Counted from the stretch's first letter, positions 32,690 through 47,440 are shown. The stretch is DNA of 64,000 bases from Megamerina dolium (GCA_963854835.1 OY978525.1:74438628-74502627); one strand, 5' to 3'. The notes: generated by a model not told the origin, from the sequence alone. Made by a program: numbers and translations.

Positions 32690-33740
32690 GCAGATAATAA
32701 CATGTGAAAGGTATGTTCCCTATGGAATATCCTTCTCTAATAAATTGTTTTAATGTTGTGGGAGCTATGACAAAAGCTGTAGCGGTGTTTTCCTTTTCAG
32801 CCTTGAAAAGATTCGCGATGATGTCATCAGATTGGCGGCAAGCTCATTTGGGTGTGTTGTAGTCGTTATCGATATTTTGCAGCTTTCTCTTTGATTTCGT
32901 CCTATTCCTATGTTGGAGTTTGATGCTGTCCCCCACAGTTGAATAACGCAAGTCTACACCGGTTTGAACATTGCTTTATATAGGATGATTTTGTTTTCCA
33001 TGGAGAGGGTAGATTGACGATTCAACAGCCAATACATGTTGCGGAATTGTATACCAAGAGCTTTCCAAATGTGTGCTCTCCACGTTCGTCGTCTGTCCAG
33101 GTGAATGCCCAAGTACTTAGCAGTTTCGGATTGGGGAACTGAAATATTTTTCAATTTGATTTTGGGGACATGTATATCTCCTCCTAGTAAATATTATGTG
33201 GGTTGATTTCCTCTCGGTAACTTCCAGTCGCCAATTCCTTAACCAAGTAGAAATTCGATTGAGGCCGATTTGGAGCTTGAATAATACTACTATAGGACTC
33301 GTTCCAGTCGTCATAACAGCAGTGTCATCGGTAAAAGTTTCAGTGAGAACATCATCAGTTGTAGGTAAAACGAAAGTAAAAATTAGGTAGAGAATTGGGC
33401 CTAACACACTGCCTTGTGGAACTTCGGCTTGGATTGAGTGAAAGGAGGACATTTCACTGTCGTAATTCACGTAGAACAGCCGTTTATGAAGATATGCTTT
33501 TATAAACAAATAAGCGTTCAGTGGCATCATCTTTTTTGCTTTGAATAATGGGGCTTGGTGCCATACAGTGTCAAAGGCTTGGGATATATCCAAAAAGACT
33601 GCTGAGCAGAATTCTTTTCTATCGAGCGCTGTTTGAATTTTTTCAACCAGTCTGTGGATTTGCTCAATTGTGAATGCTTTTTTCTAAAGTCAAATTGGTG
33701 TCTGGGAATTAATTTTTTATGCTCAATTATTATCATTAGA
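32690..33740 (-). mobile_element. Jockey-C LINE reverse transcriptase fragment
   Basis: From 33736: RHQFDFRKKHSQL, then (33593) MDISQAFDTVWHQAPLF, AEVPQGSVLGPILYLIF, FTDD (catalytic FADD with Ala to Thr), RISTWLRNWRLEV; then from 33154 AKYLGIHLDRRRTWRAHI and IILYKAMFKPV, and LWGTASNSN just beyond. The C-terminal region runs to about 32690. EN and ORF1 are absent (5'-truncated at 33740). A third Jockey family, distinct from A and B. Confidence 0.85.
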
Positions 33741-33847
33741 CGTTGCAGGAATAAAATTTCTTTATTTCAGATTAAAATTTTTTTGATAGAATTCATAATA
33801 ATTACGGTCCCTGTAATCAACAAATATGCATATGTCTATATATTGAT

Positions 33848-34024
33848 TTTGGCAATTCTTCCGATAATAACAACTTGCCATGGAAAAGCTTCTAAAAGAT
33901 CTCTGTGACAGAGCTAGGTAAGTAGGTCTTTTCTAATACTATCCATAATTTAACACACACAACAGTACTGGAAGAGAATCTCGGCCAAAGACCCTTCAGG
34001 GCTTACAAGTGCTACATATTTTTT
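33848..34024 (+). mobile_element. tRNA-derived SINE, copy 4, 5'-truncated
   Basis: Matches the 3' half of the other copies: GGCAATTCTTCCGA, AACTTGCCATGGAAAAGCTT, TAAGTAGGTC, CACAACAGTACTGGAAGAGA, and a degenerate hairpin before GCTACATATT plus a T-rich tail. The tRNA head and ~80 bp of body are missing. Confidence 0.75.
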
Positions 34025-34199
34025 TTTTATATATATTGATTATTTGGTTTTCAAGTATTTGCTCTGTTTCACAAACCGTTCCTTAATGTCTACGTTCTTT
34101 ATTTTATTGTAGAGTGTTAAATGAGAATCATAAACAAATAGCCGAAAACATTAGAAGTCATATATATTCTATTGTTCGTCGACTATGTTAAGTATTGTA

Positions 34200-35319
34200 C
34201 AGAGTGATTTTTTAACAACTTTCTTTTTGGCAACACTGTTTTTGGCAGCCCAGCAGTTTTCGTGTAACATGTTACTGTCAAACATGTTCGGTTTGGTGTA
34301 TAATTTAACCATGAATCGACTTATAGCCTAGACAGACGGAAGCCTAATTTCGGATTACCGGCGCACTTAATCCGAATAAAATAATAACCTGACAGACGGC
34401 AGTATTGCGGATTAACTAAACGGCTGATTGCTGTTTTATTAGGTCTGTCCACTTACATTACTATCACTATCAATTTCTGTCATCTATCACTCTCAATATG
34501 AGAAAATCTACAGGAAGTACGTGAACTGAAAACTATCAGAAACTTGTAAATTGATATTCACCGTTCATAATTGACAGCTGGATTTATTTGTTTGCCAACA
34601 CTTTTTATGTTGAAAACTGTAAACAATTGTTGAAAGTTTTTCGTTAGCGAACACACTTAATATTTTGTAAAATGGATGGAGAAAAATTCACAATAGACAA
34701 TTTTCAGCAGTGTTGCCATCGCAAATTGCCCTAATCCTCTTTTATTTTGAGAATTAACTCATAGAGTTTATGCCGATTGGCTGCAGTTAATGCCCGAGTT
34801 AATTCGAATTAACTAGGTAATCCGGAATTAGGCTGCCGTCTGTCTAGGCTACTACAAACGAACAACGGTTGCAGATTATTGAATTTTATTATCAAAATTC
34901 ATGCTCGGTTAAGAAAGTTAATCGTGCACTTCTTCTATTTTATGGTCTGTTTGGCTATTCTAAAACTTGTTACTAAATTTCGCACCAAATTTACATTATT
35001 GGACATTAAACCACCAACACGCATACCTATAGTGCGGATAAAAGAAAATATCGCAGCTGGATCCGCTAGTGTTGTTAATGAGCGTGAATGATCGATTTAT
35101 TCGTAAGTTAATGGCAGATATGTTGGAGAGAGTATTTCAAAATTGGACCCAGCGTATAAGCCATTTGAAGCATAGCCGCGGTCAACATTTATATGAAATC
35201 ATCTTTAAACATTGAATTATATAGATCGTTCTATCGATTCAAATAAAGGTTTCATACATTTCTCTAAATTTGATGTGTTTTTTTTAATCAAATCCGAAGG
35301 CTCTTAAAAAATCACCCTG
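34200..35319 (+). mobile_element. DD41D MITE (family A), copy 1, interrupted
   Basis: Ends: CAGAGTGATTTTTTA at 34200 and TAAAAAATCACCCTG ending at 35319, flanked by TA on both sides (34198-34199, 35320-35321). Inside is a relic DD41D N-terminal region (from ATG at about 34314) and a C-terminal end (NWTQRISHLKHSRGQH-like), with the catalytic core removed by the same deletion as in the copy at 57123. Without the inner MITE it would be about 590 bp. Non-autonomous. Confidence 0.88.
34326..34855. mobile_element. MITE with ~30-bp TIR, nested in the DD41D MITE
   Basis: TAGCCTAGACAGACGG at the left and its inverse at the right continue as inverted repeats through AGCCTAATT(T/C)CGGATTAC. The interrupted host sequence reads GACTTA|...|CAAACG by comparison with the copy at 57.2 kb, giving a likely 3-bp duplication TTA/CTA. 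A 3-bp T-W-A duplication would suit PIF/Harbinger, but one base differs. The inner GACAGACGGCAGTATTGCGG block at about 34393 repeats the terminus. Confidence 0.75.
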
Positions 35320-35321
35320 TA

Positions 35322-37490
35322 TAAATCATATGCAGTTTATATTGTGCTTCCTGAATATATGTATTTTCCTGAATTCGTCTTTTAACTTACCCGTTTAAAA
35401 TATTATTTTTTTTTATGAAGTACTGTGCTATAGTATTATTGTTTGGACATCGACAAAATTGATACACACTATACTCGTATACATAGGTATTATATGCGAA
35501 AATTACTAATGTAAGCACCTAATATCTATATGTCACAACGGACCTTCAAAATATATTGTATTCTTTCATAAATCAAATGATATGTATAATGAAAAGAGAA
35601 TTTTTATTCGTATTTAATATTATATAATATAACATAGTTAATAAACAATGTACATATTTTAGTATACATGGTAGTCGTTATATGGCAAAATAAATACTTC
35701 CTGCAAATCTTGTGACCTACAAGTTGTGTTTAACCTTTCAGACTAGACGTACTGACTATCAAAGCTATTTAACGGAAGCGTATTATTTTAACTGCTAATA
35801 AAATATAACGTGTTTCATTAGAGCCTCGCTTTCAGATAAAACGCTACGCGAGACATTCACCTGTTGGTATAATAACATAGTTTCATCACACTTCAAAGAT
35901 ATGGTCACATAATATGACATTAAGCTAAAATTGAATATCGTATATCGGTATGTTAGGTATTAGGTATTAGGTATGTACCAACTTGCACTAGCACAACCTG
36001 TATTGTAATAACTGTAATTGTTCTACAAACGATTAATATTTGTATAAAGGTGAAATATTCTTGCACTTTATGGTACAATTACTATAATATGTAAACACAT
36101 GTATTTATTTTTAGCAAAAAATGTCTGACGGTACATTAATTCGTAGCTTATTTATATAATAGATTTTATGAAATTGGGTTATTATTGCACTTATTCTCAG
36201 GGTTATTGATACATTTATTGACAAATCTGTAACGCAAAAACTTTTTATCAACTGAGAACACATATCCCGGAGACCGATAATAGCGGAAGAGTCTAATATC
36301 GCGCCTTACATTAGATTTGTTGTTTTTTATCAACTGTCGAGGAGTCCGTTAAGGAATAGAATTAAAGAATTATACATTTTTATTATCATTAAATGTCGGT
36401 GCATAAAATAAATCTCGAGAAGTGTGATTTCAATATTTTTTCCTTTTCTCACAATTTGTATCGTTATATACCATAAATGTTAATTTTTCCCTATACTGCA
36501 CTATGGGTAAAATGACCCCATTTTGTGGCCAAAACTCATATTAATGTATTTGTCAAGCTTAATAAATTTATTACGTAAGCATTTCGAAATATAAAAGTTG
36601 ACGTTGAATTGACCAAGTAAATTTAGTTCTTCCTTAGTTGATTTTTGCGAAAAATTCGAATGGAAAATTTCATTATCGTGCATCATATGCTTCTCAAGTT
36701 GTCTCAAATAATTTATTGTCTCAATGAGCATCATACAATAAGAACAAAAATTAAAATTACGACTTAAATTATTTAAATAGCTTCGTGCAGGAAAAGCAAT
36801 TCGGACATTTCGCTACAGAACTTTTCGGATGATTTTGCATTCATTTTCAAATAATCTACAGCTCCCATTATTTAGTATTTGTATACATAAGTTACATTGA
36901 ATATCTATGATACCTCAATAATAGCCGTGTTTTATTTGTATACAATTAGCTGTACATTTTTATGGATATAATCAGCGATGTTTATACCTAATCAGATGTT
37001 AGTTGTGGGTTAAAAGCAGCATTCGTACAATGTATTTTGTTATTTATTTGTTATCGAAAAACAGGCAAATAGGATGAAATAGTCGAGCAAGAAAGAATGT
37101 ACTCCTACAATTAATTGCAATTAATTTAAATGCCGCGCTGGTTATATGTATACTTGTATTGATTTCAATTACATAGGTATATTAAATATCACTTGATAGT
37201 GATAACAAATTTTCGATATAATATTCCAAATGTTGTTTCAATAATCCATTCTAAAACAATCATTGCTATCCAGACAAATTGTTAATTCTAAGTATTAGTG
37301 AATATCAAAATGATGCCCAGATCTAATCATGCAACTAACAAGTGTTAATAAAGCGTGACATCTTAAATATAGGAAATGCAAATCTGTTAATTTAAAATGA
37401 AATAATGTAAGGAATTTAATTGAAAAAACTTTCAGTTATTCATAATCTCAATATATGATTGGTGGATCTATTGTAGTCAGTTTTGTCGTA
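35322..37490. other. Longest stretch without recognised repeats or genes
   Basis: AT-rich, no recognisable transposon motif on either strand. The only notable open frame (36734-36501, minus, 77 codons) has a CxxC just upstream and HMMH spaced like a poor zinc finger, but nothing I would call a gene. Could be residual host intergenic DNA. Confidence 0.45.
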
Positions 37491-37499
37491 AAATGATGC

Positions 37500-38300
37500 C
37501 ACGTTAAATACGATATACTATCGCGAATTCCTAAAACACATCCACTGTAGATCCAGTCCTGATAACCGCCTTGTATGGTATATCCAGCAAACAATTTTCG
37601 GTTGCACCCTCCACTTTTTCCCTATGGCTTTTTTACAGACATAGAGTGCAGTGCTGGCTTTCTCAACCCTCCAAATGATGATTTCCTTCCAGTTTAGTTT
37701 TCGGTCTAGGTCCACACCTAGATAACGGGTTTCTTCTCGCAGAATTAGTGGAACCCCCCCATAGTGGGAACGTTTAAGGGTGGTGTTTTATGCTTTGTGG
37801 AGAACAAAATCAGCTCAGTTTTTTGTGGGTTTTGTGATAACATATTAAGATTGATTTGAATAATGTCCCTTAGGACTTCCAGAAATTTTCCAGTCACCAA
37901 CAAGACAACGTCATAGGCATAAGCAATCACTCCGCACCCCTTCCTCTCTATTTCCCGTAGTAGTTCGTTAATTACCAAATTCCAAAGAACAGGGGAGAGT
38001 ACCCCACCTTGTATGGTTCCTCTTCTTACACGCTTCGTGATGGTAGATCCACCCAGCTTGGATGTAATGAGTTTATCTTTCAATAGCCGTTCTATCCATC
38101 TGCTAAGCGTTACCTCCACCGCAAGACGGCATGAGCCTCAGTGATTACCCTGGGCTGAACATTTTTGAAGGTACCTTTTCCTACAGTTGAGACTAACACA
38201 TGTAGCGCCGTCTCAATGGACTTTCGCTTTGTGTGTGCATGTTGAGAAGGAGACAACATATCATTGCTTCTGATATGTCTTAAATGAACATCTAGAATTC
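37500..38300 (-). mobile_element. LOA-C LINE, reverse transcriptase part
   Basis: Positions 38119-37745 give RVRRGTIQGGVLSPVLWNLV, NELLREIERKGCGVIAYAYD (YADD changed to YAYD), NPQKTELILFSTKHK. Then 37715-37518 give LDRKLNWKEII, STALYVCKKAIGKKW and IVCWIY. Same style as LOA-D at 60-61 kb. RNase H is missing: the copy stops at about 37510. Confidence 0.82.
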
Positions 38301-38306
38301 TTTTTA

Positions 38307-38833
<527 letters not shown>

Positions 38834-38849
38834 TTTGAGTAACCATAAG

Positions 38850-39845
38850 TAAGTAATAATAGAGTAATTGGTCTAAAGTCCTTTGGGCTTGTATGGGAGC
38901 TCTTTCCAGCCTTAGGTATGAAGACAACTCTGACTTGTCTCTAGAATTGAGGAATGTGACCAAGGCTTAAACGGGCAATGAAAATCTGCTTTAGCCATGG
39001 AATAATCAGTTTGGCTACCTGTTGTAGCTGTGCTGGAATTATCTTGTCAGGTACAGGCGATTTGTAGGTCTTGAACTATTTATCGCCCAAGCAATCTTCT
39101 CCGATGCGACTGTTGAATACTCGAACTCTAATAGTTTGTAATCAAGTGGGGTTTCAGTTTCAGATGATCGTTTGGGAAGTGTGCATTTACTAGTATTTGC
39201 AGCGTTTCAGTAGAGGTTGTGGTCCACATTCCATCTGGTTTGACCAGAACACTTGGAATACGGGGTGATTTAGATAGGATTTTCCTGTCTAGAAGCCTAA
39301 GAAGCGTCTTCTATATCTCTGCAGAAGCTCTTCCAGGCTTCTTTTTTGCGTTTCCTGAGGTTGTATTTATATGTTCTGAAGGCCGATTTGTAACCAGCCC
39401 ATTCTGAGTCTAGGTGAGAACTTTTAGCCCAATTGACGAGTTTGCGACAGTTTTTTCAACCTGTCGAGCTCGCGTTTGCACCATGGAGGTTTTCCTTTCC
39501 CCCATTTTTTCGAATAGGACAGGACAACTTGAATACCTTGTTGAGGGCAGCATATTGTGGCGTCTTCCTGATTTGTGTTAGTTATAGCCGAAGGAGCTTC
39601 GGATAGATTAGAATTAACTAACTCCCTGAAACGTGACCAGTTTGTCTTTTTTGGGTTTATAAAGACCACTGGGGTAGGAGGTTAAAAATCTAAGGCAAAC
39701 TGTATATATCTATGATCAAAGAAGGAGTGCTGACCCAATACTCTCCAGGTTTTTATATGGTCTCCAATGCCTTCAGTGGCAAGAGTTAAGTCTAGAACTT
39801 GCTGTCTATTTTTTGCTATGAAAGTTGGGGCCCCTTATTAGTGAA
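38850..39845 (-). mobile_element. LOA-C LINE, endonuclease end to RT fingers
   Basis: From 39790 down: QQVLDLTLATEGIGDHIKTW, LGQHSFFDHRYIQFALDF (catalytic SDH changed to FDH), PTPVVFINPKKTNWSRFREL, KGKPPWCKRELDRLKK, and toward 38900 KSPVPDKIIPAQLQQVAKL and RVVFIPKAGKS in broken frames. 5'-truncated inside EN at about 39845. Confidence 0.78.
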
Positions 39846-40690
39846 CAACAACTTTATTTTTGTCGAATACGTGGTTTTCGTCTTAGCATACCATTTTCAT
39901 AAATACCGAAAGATAGTATTGCTTTCATTTTCAGTATAGACTTCAATACCTAATATAATGAAAATACATCTGCATCGTATTCGATTTACCTTCGTACAAA
40001 TATTTTTTAATTCAATAGGCGCAGAAAAGTAGGTAACATTTATGACCGATACAAATATTTCTTTTTCATATCATTTGCTGCAACTATACTCATAGGGAGT
40101 ATCCCTTAAGGGGATACTTATTGAAAATTGGCTTAAACACATTTGCAAATCTACAACTAACTCCTTAGCTGCCCTTAGCCTTTAGAAGAGTGATATGTAA
40201 TTGCCATTAATTTTACTTCCAAATTTTTCTTGTTAGTTTACTTAACCCTGAATGGGACTGCCCAACTAATTTAACGAAAATCACTTCGAAATTGACAAAT
40301 ATTCATTTGAAAAAAACCCTTTTCAGTAATACTAAATAAGAATAATAATTATTGTTATTGGGTATATACTTCGAACCAGAAATCTATTGTGACCGTCGTA
40401 AATAAAACCATTATTATTCAAAAGTTTGAATGAATTAAAACCATTTTTGCACCACACTATCCGTGCCTACCACAACGATCATCCACTATACGAAGGAAGA
40501 AATATTAGGATGGGAAATCATTGGGAGTCGGAGTTACAAAGTACAGCAAAGAAATAAAAGAAGAGGTCGAAAAGTCAGCAACCAATTTCGAAAAAATGAA
40601 TTGTATTCTCGAAAAGTGGGTTCATCGAAATCGTCCCTGCAAAAGGAGCCGTGGAGACTATGTGAACGATGTTGTATTTAAAACTTAGTT
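39846..40690. other. Unassigned AT-rich stretch
   Basis: No clear gene. The end (40540-40680) reads in one plus frame AKKYKEEVEKSATNFEKMNC, ILEKWVHRNRP, faintly like the last residues of a Tc1/mariner-type transposase, but I cannot assign it. Confidence 0.3.
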
Positions 40691-40699
40691 GTATCGATT

Positions 40700-40717
40700 A
40701 AGTAAGTAAGTAAGTAA
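40700..40717 (+). repeat. Tail-only insertion: AAGT repeat with 9-bp TSD
   Basis: AAGTAAGTAAGTAAGTAA lies between GTATCGATT (40691-40699) and GTATCGATT (40718-40726). Same unit as the RTE tail and the insertion at 28174. Confidence 0.55.
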
Positions 40718-40838
40718 GTATCGATTGTACTATATTTCACACTCAATAAAACATTTGAATTTCCTAAACAATTAATGTTTTTTTTTTCTCAAAAGAAATT
40801 ATATCACTCTGGTAAGGGCATTTTTGAACATAAAAATG

Positions 40839-42731
<1,893 letters not shown>

Positions 42732-42739
42732 ACATATAT

Positions 42740-43850
42740 ATGACGACCGAGTATGGGCGGTATAACTCTAACAGCCAAACCTCGAAAGAGAAAAAAGCGA
42801 CCCAAAGTCTATGGACTATCTGCGGTTGTAGGAAAATCAGCCTAGACGACGTTGGGCCGACAACTCACCCGTTGAAAATAACTGTCATGAAAACGGAACA
42901 AAAACCTCAGAACGAACTCGTAAATATTTACGACCCTAGGAACAGAAAAAGGAATATTGATAGGAATCTTGGATCTTAGAACATCAGAACTATGCTACAA
43001 GCCGGCAAAATTAATGAGATTGCGGACGAACGAAATACAATATGGATATTGTGGCCCTGCTAGAAATACGATGAAAGGACTTCGGTGAAATAAGAAAAAA
43101 AGAATACATTCTGTACTACAGCGGCGACGAAAAAAAATCAGAGAGAAACGGCACAGGCTTCTGGATAGGACGGAAAAACAAAAATAAAATTTTAGGTTTT
43201 GAACCAATTAATGATAGACTATGCAAATTAGTGGGTGCCGTAGCTGAGTGGTTAGTGTGTTCGCCTTCTGATCTGTAGGTCGTGGTTCAATCCCCGGCTG
43301 ATGCATATCAAATTTAATATCGATAAGATTTTTGTTTCGAACGGTACCGACCTGTCGACAAGCAATTGGCAATTTTTCCGACAGTAACAATTTGCCATGA
43401 AAAAGCTTCTAAAAGAACTCTGTGACAAAGCTCAGAAAAAGTGATATCAGCATTTGCACCAACCATTTGATTCTATGCAACACTCGAAGAAATATACGCG
43501 AGAGTAAGCAAATATGACACAATTATTACTCTGGGAGATTTCAATGCCAAAATAGCTTGCGAAGGCTCTATTAAAGGTGTAGCCGGAAATCACTCGCTTC
43601 ATGAAACCACATCTGAAAATGGTATGTAACTTTGCAAACTCTACAACAACATTTATAATGAGCACATAAAGACATACACAAAGGTACATGGAGAATTCCG
43701 GGAAGCAGTGATATGAATCAAATTGATTACGACCTCATATGCAACAGAATAAGAAGCAACATAACCGACGTACGAAGCTTCAGAGGTCCAAACTGTAACT
43801 GTGACCACGTTTTAGTAAAAGCGAAACTATGAGAAAAGCTGTCCAACATT
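42740..43850 (+). mobile_element. RTE-like LINE-D: endonuclease, with SINE inside
   Basis: Frames give [63 protein letters not shown], then SINE copy 6, then (43470 on) IYARVSKYDTIITLGDFNAK, NHSLHETTSENGM, and [20 protein letters not shown] followed by [10 protein letters not shown], the SDH-type end. Different from RTE-A but of the same broad type. Stops are frequent. Confidence 0.78.
43232..43447 (+). mobile_element. tRNA-derived SINE, copy 6, 3'-truncated
   Basis: Intact head (GGTGCCGTAGCTGAGTGG, GTGGTTCAATCCCCGG) and the first ~150 bp of body, ending at AAAAAGTGATATCA. The rest is missing, and no target duplication is seen; some LINE codons on the right were lost too. Confidence 0.8.
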
Positions 43851-45670
43851 GCCAAAGCCAAACGAATGAAAAGGAAGAAGTGGAACACGGACAAACTAGA
43901 AGACACGAAAGTAAAAAGAACCTTCCAAAATAAAATCGACGAACAAATTTCCAAAAATGAAATATCAAAAAGCATAGAAGAGGAATGGACAATTTTAAAA
44001 CACGCAATTACAACACAGCCGGAAGAGAAGTTAAGAAGAAAAACTCAGAGTGTTCGATGAGGACTGGAGAAATGCAATAGCAACTAAAAATCTAGCAAGA
44101 AAAAGCTGGTTAGAACAGAAAACTAGAGCAACTGAAGAAATTTACATCGAGAAAAGAATAACTGCTGTGCCAGAAAAAGAAACGAGAATCCGTGAAGAAG
44201 AACATAGAAAGAATCTGCGAAGACTTCAACTTCAACAAAACCAGATAATTCTCCAATCAAATTAAAACTGAAAAACGGGGATTTCAAATCCACATAAACA
44301 TCTGTTAATCCAAAAACAGTGAAGTACTCACCAATCAACAGAAGTTTGTGGAACGATTGGCCGAACATTTTAGCGAATTACTAAATGCCAGGAGTGATGA
44401 AGGACACAGTGAAGAAACCGAACTACTAGCAGATGATAACAATATTGCTGAATATTTGCAGGACATATAACCGCCGATTTTAGACGAAATACAAGACGCG
44501 CTAAATCATATGAAAAACCACAAGTCACCAGCAGAAGACAACATAACGGCTGAACTACTAAAAAATGTTCCGAAATGTATCGGAAGAATGCACCATCTAA
44601 CAACGCTGATATGGGAGCAAGAAGTATTGCCCAACGACTGGTATAAGGCGCTTTTAAAACCAATCCATAAAAAAGGTGAAAAAACCGTCTGCAAAAACTA
44701 CCGCAGTATCTCGCTTCACACAACGTACAAAATTCTTCCAAGAATCCTTAACAAGAGACTCATACGATTCGCCGAAAAAATACTGCCCGAATATCAGTGT
44801 GGTTTTTGGCCAAGTAGATTAACGTCTGACCAAAGCTTCGCGATTAAACAATCAGTGTTATGAACACGACATCGGCTTGCATTTGTTATTCATTGATTTC
44901 AAACAGGCATTTGATACCATAAACAAAGTGACTATTCCAGCAATATTCGAAAGATGTAAAATTTCAGAAAAATTGATCATAATAATAACGATGACTTTGC
45001 GTAACACTGAATGCAAAATTATAATACAAGACAAAACATCGAAAGCATTTTCTATACAGATAGGCGTCCGTCAGGGCGATACACTCTTCTTAAAAATTTT
45101 TAATTTATTATTTGCTGCGCAATAGATGAAGTATGCGACGCCAGACGAACTGAACATATATTAAAAAGAACCATTCAAATATAAGCATAAGCACGCTGAC
45201 GACATTGCAATAGCAAGTAAAAATAAAACGCGCTATTACCCACTTTCTCTGAGTTTGAAACGGCAGCAGCAAAAATAGGACTAAAATCAATGAAGAAAAG
45301 ACAAAATATATGCTTACGTCCAGAGCGAAAAACAGACAAACATTAAAAACAATTAAGCTTGGAAAATATGAATTTGAAATAGTTAACACATATCTTGTTT
45401 CAAACTAACAGCAGATAACGCCATGAGCGTCACAATCGACGAGAGAATCCAAGCAGCTAATAGGTCATTTGCATCACTCATAAAACCCTTCAAAGAAAGA
45501 AAGAAAGAGGAAGACCAAGATAAAGATGGATGGACGAAGTAAACGAAGACTTAAAGAAACTCCAAGTGGAAAACTGGAAAAAGACGACAAAAGAGCGACT
45601 AACATGGAGGCGTATTGTTCAGCAGGCCAAAGCCCACAATGAACTGTAGCGCCAAATGATGATGATGATA
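43851..45670 (+). mobile_element. RTE-like LINE-D: reverse transcriptase and 3' end
   Basis: Linker KRKKWNTDKLEDTKVKRTFQ; then NHMKNHKSPAEDNITAELLK (44507 on), LKPIHKKGEKTVCKNYRSIS, ILPEYQCGFWPSR, LLFIDFKQAFDTINKV (44880 on), IQIGVRQGDTLF, HADDIAIAS (YADD with Tyr to His) at about 45197, TIDERIQAANRSFASL, and at the end RPKI-like and WRRIVQQAKAHN. The 3' tail is GATGAT repeats (45655-45670). Stops and frameshifts throughout. Confidence 0.82.
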
Positions 45671-45672
45671 TA

Positions 45673-46551
45673 TAAAGGGTTTTCCATTAGGGACATAATA
45701 ATTTCGTATCTTTATATGAACGCACCCTTAAACTTTTTTAATCAACTGTCAATGTCAAAACGTTAGTTAAAGTCAACATTTTCATCATGGTAAAGTTCAC
45801 GAACCAGCAACGTTTGGAAATTATTAAAAATTACTACCGAAATTTTAAGTCGGTGGTAGCAACTTTAAGAGCGAAAAATCATCTTCAGCGATGAAGCTCA
45901 TTTCTGGCTCAATGACTCTGTCAATAAGCAAAATATGCGTTATTAGTCAGCAACAAACCCACAAGTGCTTCTTGAGACACCGTTGCACCAGCAAAAAATT
46001 ACTGTTTGGTGCGGTTTTCTCTGCCGGAGGTGTGATTGGACCGTATCGGAGCGCTATCGTGCTCTTCATTGTAGCCAGAATTGGATGAACTTGACATCAG
46101 CGATATGTGGTTTCAACAAGACGGTGCCACTAGCCACACAGCACACGTCATAATTGCAAGGCAAATTCTGTGGACGTGTTATCCCGAGAAATGGTCCGGT
46201 CGAATGGCCGCCTCGTTCATGAGATCTAACACCATTGGGTTTCTTTTTATGGGGCTTTATCAAGTCACTGGTCTATGCCAACAAGCCACCAACTTCAGAC
46301 GAGCTCAACGACAACATCCAACGCGAAATTGCCAACGTTCCGGTCGAAATGTGTGCTAGAGTGGTGGAAAATTGGGTCCAAAGAATCGACCGCTGTAAAC
46401 GGGCTCGTGGTGGTCATATGACCAAAATTGAATTTCATTTATAAATGTAATGCTTGCAATATATCCACAATAAATTTGAACTCAATATCTCAAATATTTC
46501 TATGTTTTATTAATAGATAAAATTGTTATGTCTCTAATGGAAAACCCTTTA
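45673..46551 (+). mobile_element. DD41D element (family B), copy 2, both TIRs
   Basis: TAAAGGGTTTTCCATTAGGG at the left and its inverse (one mismatch) at the right; TA at 45671-45672 and 46552-46553. It was inserted in the GATGAT tail of LINE-D. The start MVKFTNQQRLEIIKNYYRNF at 45788 is intact, then an internal deletion joins RAK to the SDEAHFW segment. Further: TVWCGF-AGGVIGPY, WFQQDGATSHTAH (second Asp), DLTPLGFFLWGF, where the third Asp is Gly. Several frameshifts. Length 879 bp. Confidence 0.88.
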
Positions 46552-46559
46552 TATAGTTA

Positions 46560-46561
<2 letters not shown>

Positions 46562-46647
<86 letters not shown>
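46562..46647. repeat. (TA)n array, ~86 bp
   Basis: TA repeats with one GTG interruption (ATGTGTATAT), between the DD41D copy and a maT remnant. Confidence 0.9.
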
Positions 46648-46649
<2 letters not shown>

Positions 46650-46654
46650 TTTTT

Positions 46655-47440
46655 GGCATCAATTGTTTCAATCATGGAACGGGCGAATTCGAAAATCGTA
46701 TTGTAGTTGGCCTACTAAAATGCAATATGGGAAAAGGCGATATCTTTCGGACGTTGGGACCGCTTGGAATCACTCGTAATTTTGTGTATCGTGCTGTGAA
46801 GTTGTTTGAGGATACTGGTGTAGTTCGAAACCGTCAAAAATCCGGGCGTTAAGAAATGAATCGACCGAAAACCGCTGCGAAAACAGAAAATCTTGTCTTG
46901 TCCTTGAAGGTTTGTGATTCAACACGTACAAGCGACACACTGGACACCTGCTCACTGCCGCATTGGTAGGAAAACGCAAGCGAAACCGAAAGCGTTACGC
47001 AGCCGGTACGCTCACAGACAAATTCTGTTTACTGACGAGAGAGTCTTCACCGTAGAAGAATCGTTTAATAAACAACCATTGTGTGTATGCTTGGTCATCC
47101 AGAGAAGCATCTCAACTCATCCCGAGGATCCAAAGAGGCCACCATCCCGCGTCACAAGTCAAAAACGACTAACTGTGGCTAAAAACCAACATTCCGAACA
47201 TCATATTAACGGATGATCAGCCAGCTGGTAGTCCAGACCTCAACCCGGTAGATTACAAGTAGTGGTCCGTATTAGAGGACATCGCTCTACCCGACACCCA
47301 AATATTGAGTCGTATAAGCGAGCCATTGTCCGTGCAGTGGACAATTTCCCATTCATTAAGTGAGTCTCGCGATCGATGAGTGGCCAGATCATCTGGTGCT
47401 GGAAGGCGAATGGAAGTCATTCGAATAAGTTGTTCTAAGA
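46655..47440 (+). mobile_element. maT-like (DD37D) transposase remnant
   Basis: Broken frames show an HTH region ([40 protein letters not shown]), then HRQILFTDERVFTVEESFNK at about 47015-47070 with the first catalytic Asp, PASRVTS and, near 47225-47260, PAGSPDLNPVDYK with the second part of the triad. Spacing and wording fit maT (ITmD37D) elements. Stops in every frame. Confidence 0.65.

Noticed and set aside
36501..36734. 77-codon minus frame with CxxC and HMMH, like a zinc finger
   Set aside because: Spacing does not fit C2H2 fingers, no neighbouring fingers or splice sites are clear, and the flanks are non-coding.
40463..40681. Possible Tc1/mariner transposase C-terminus
   Set aside because: Only ~25 residues with a vague likeness; no terminal repeat or catalytic motif.
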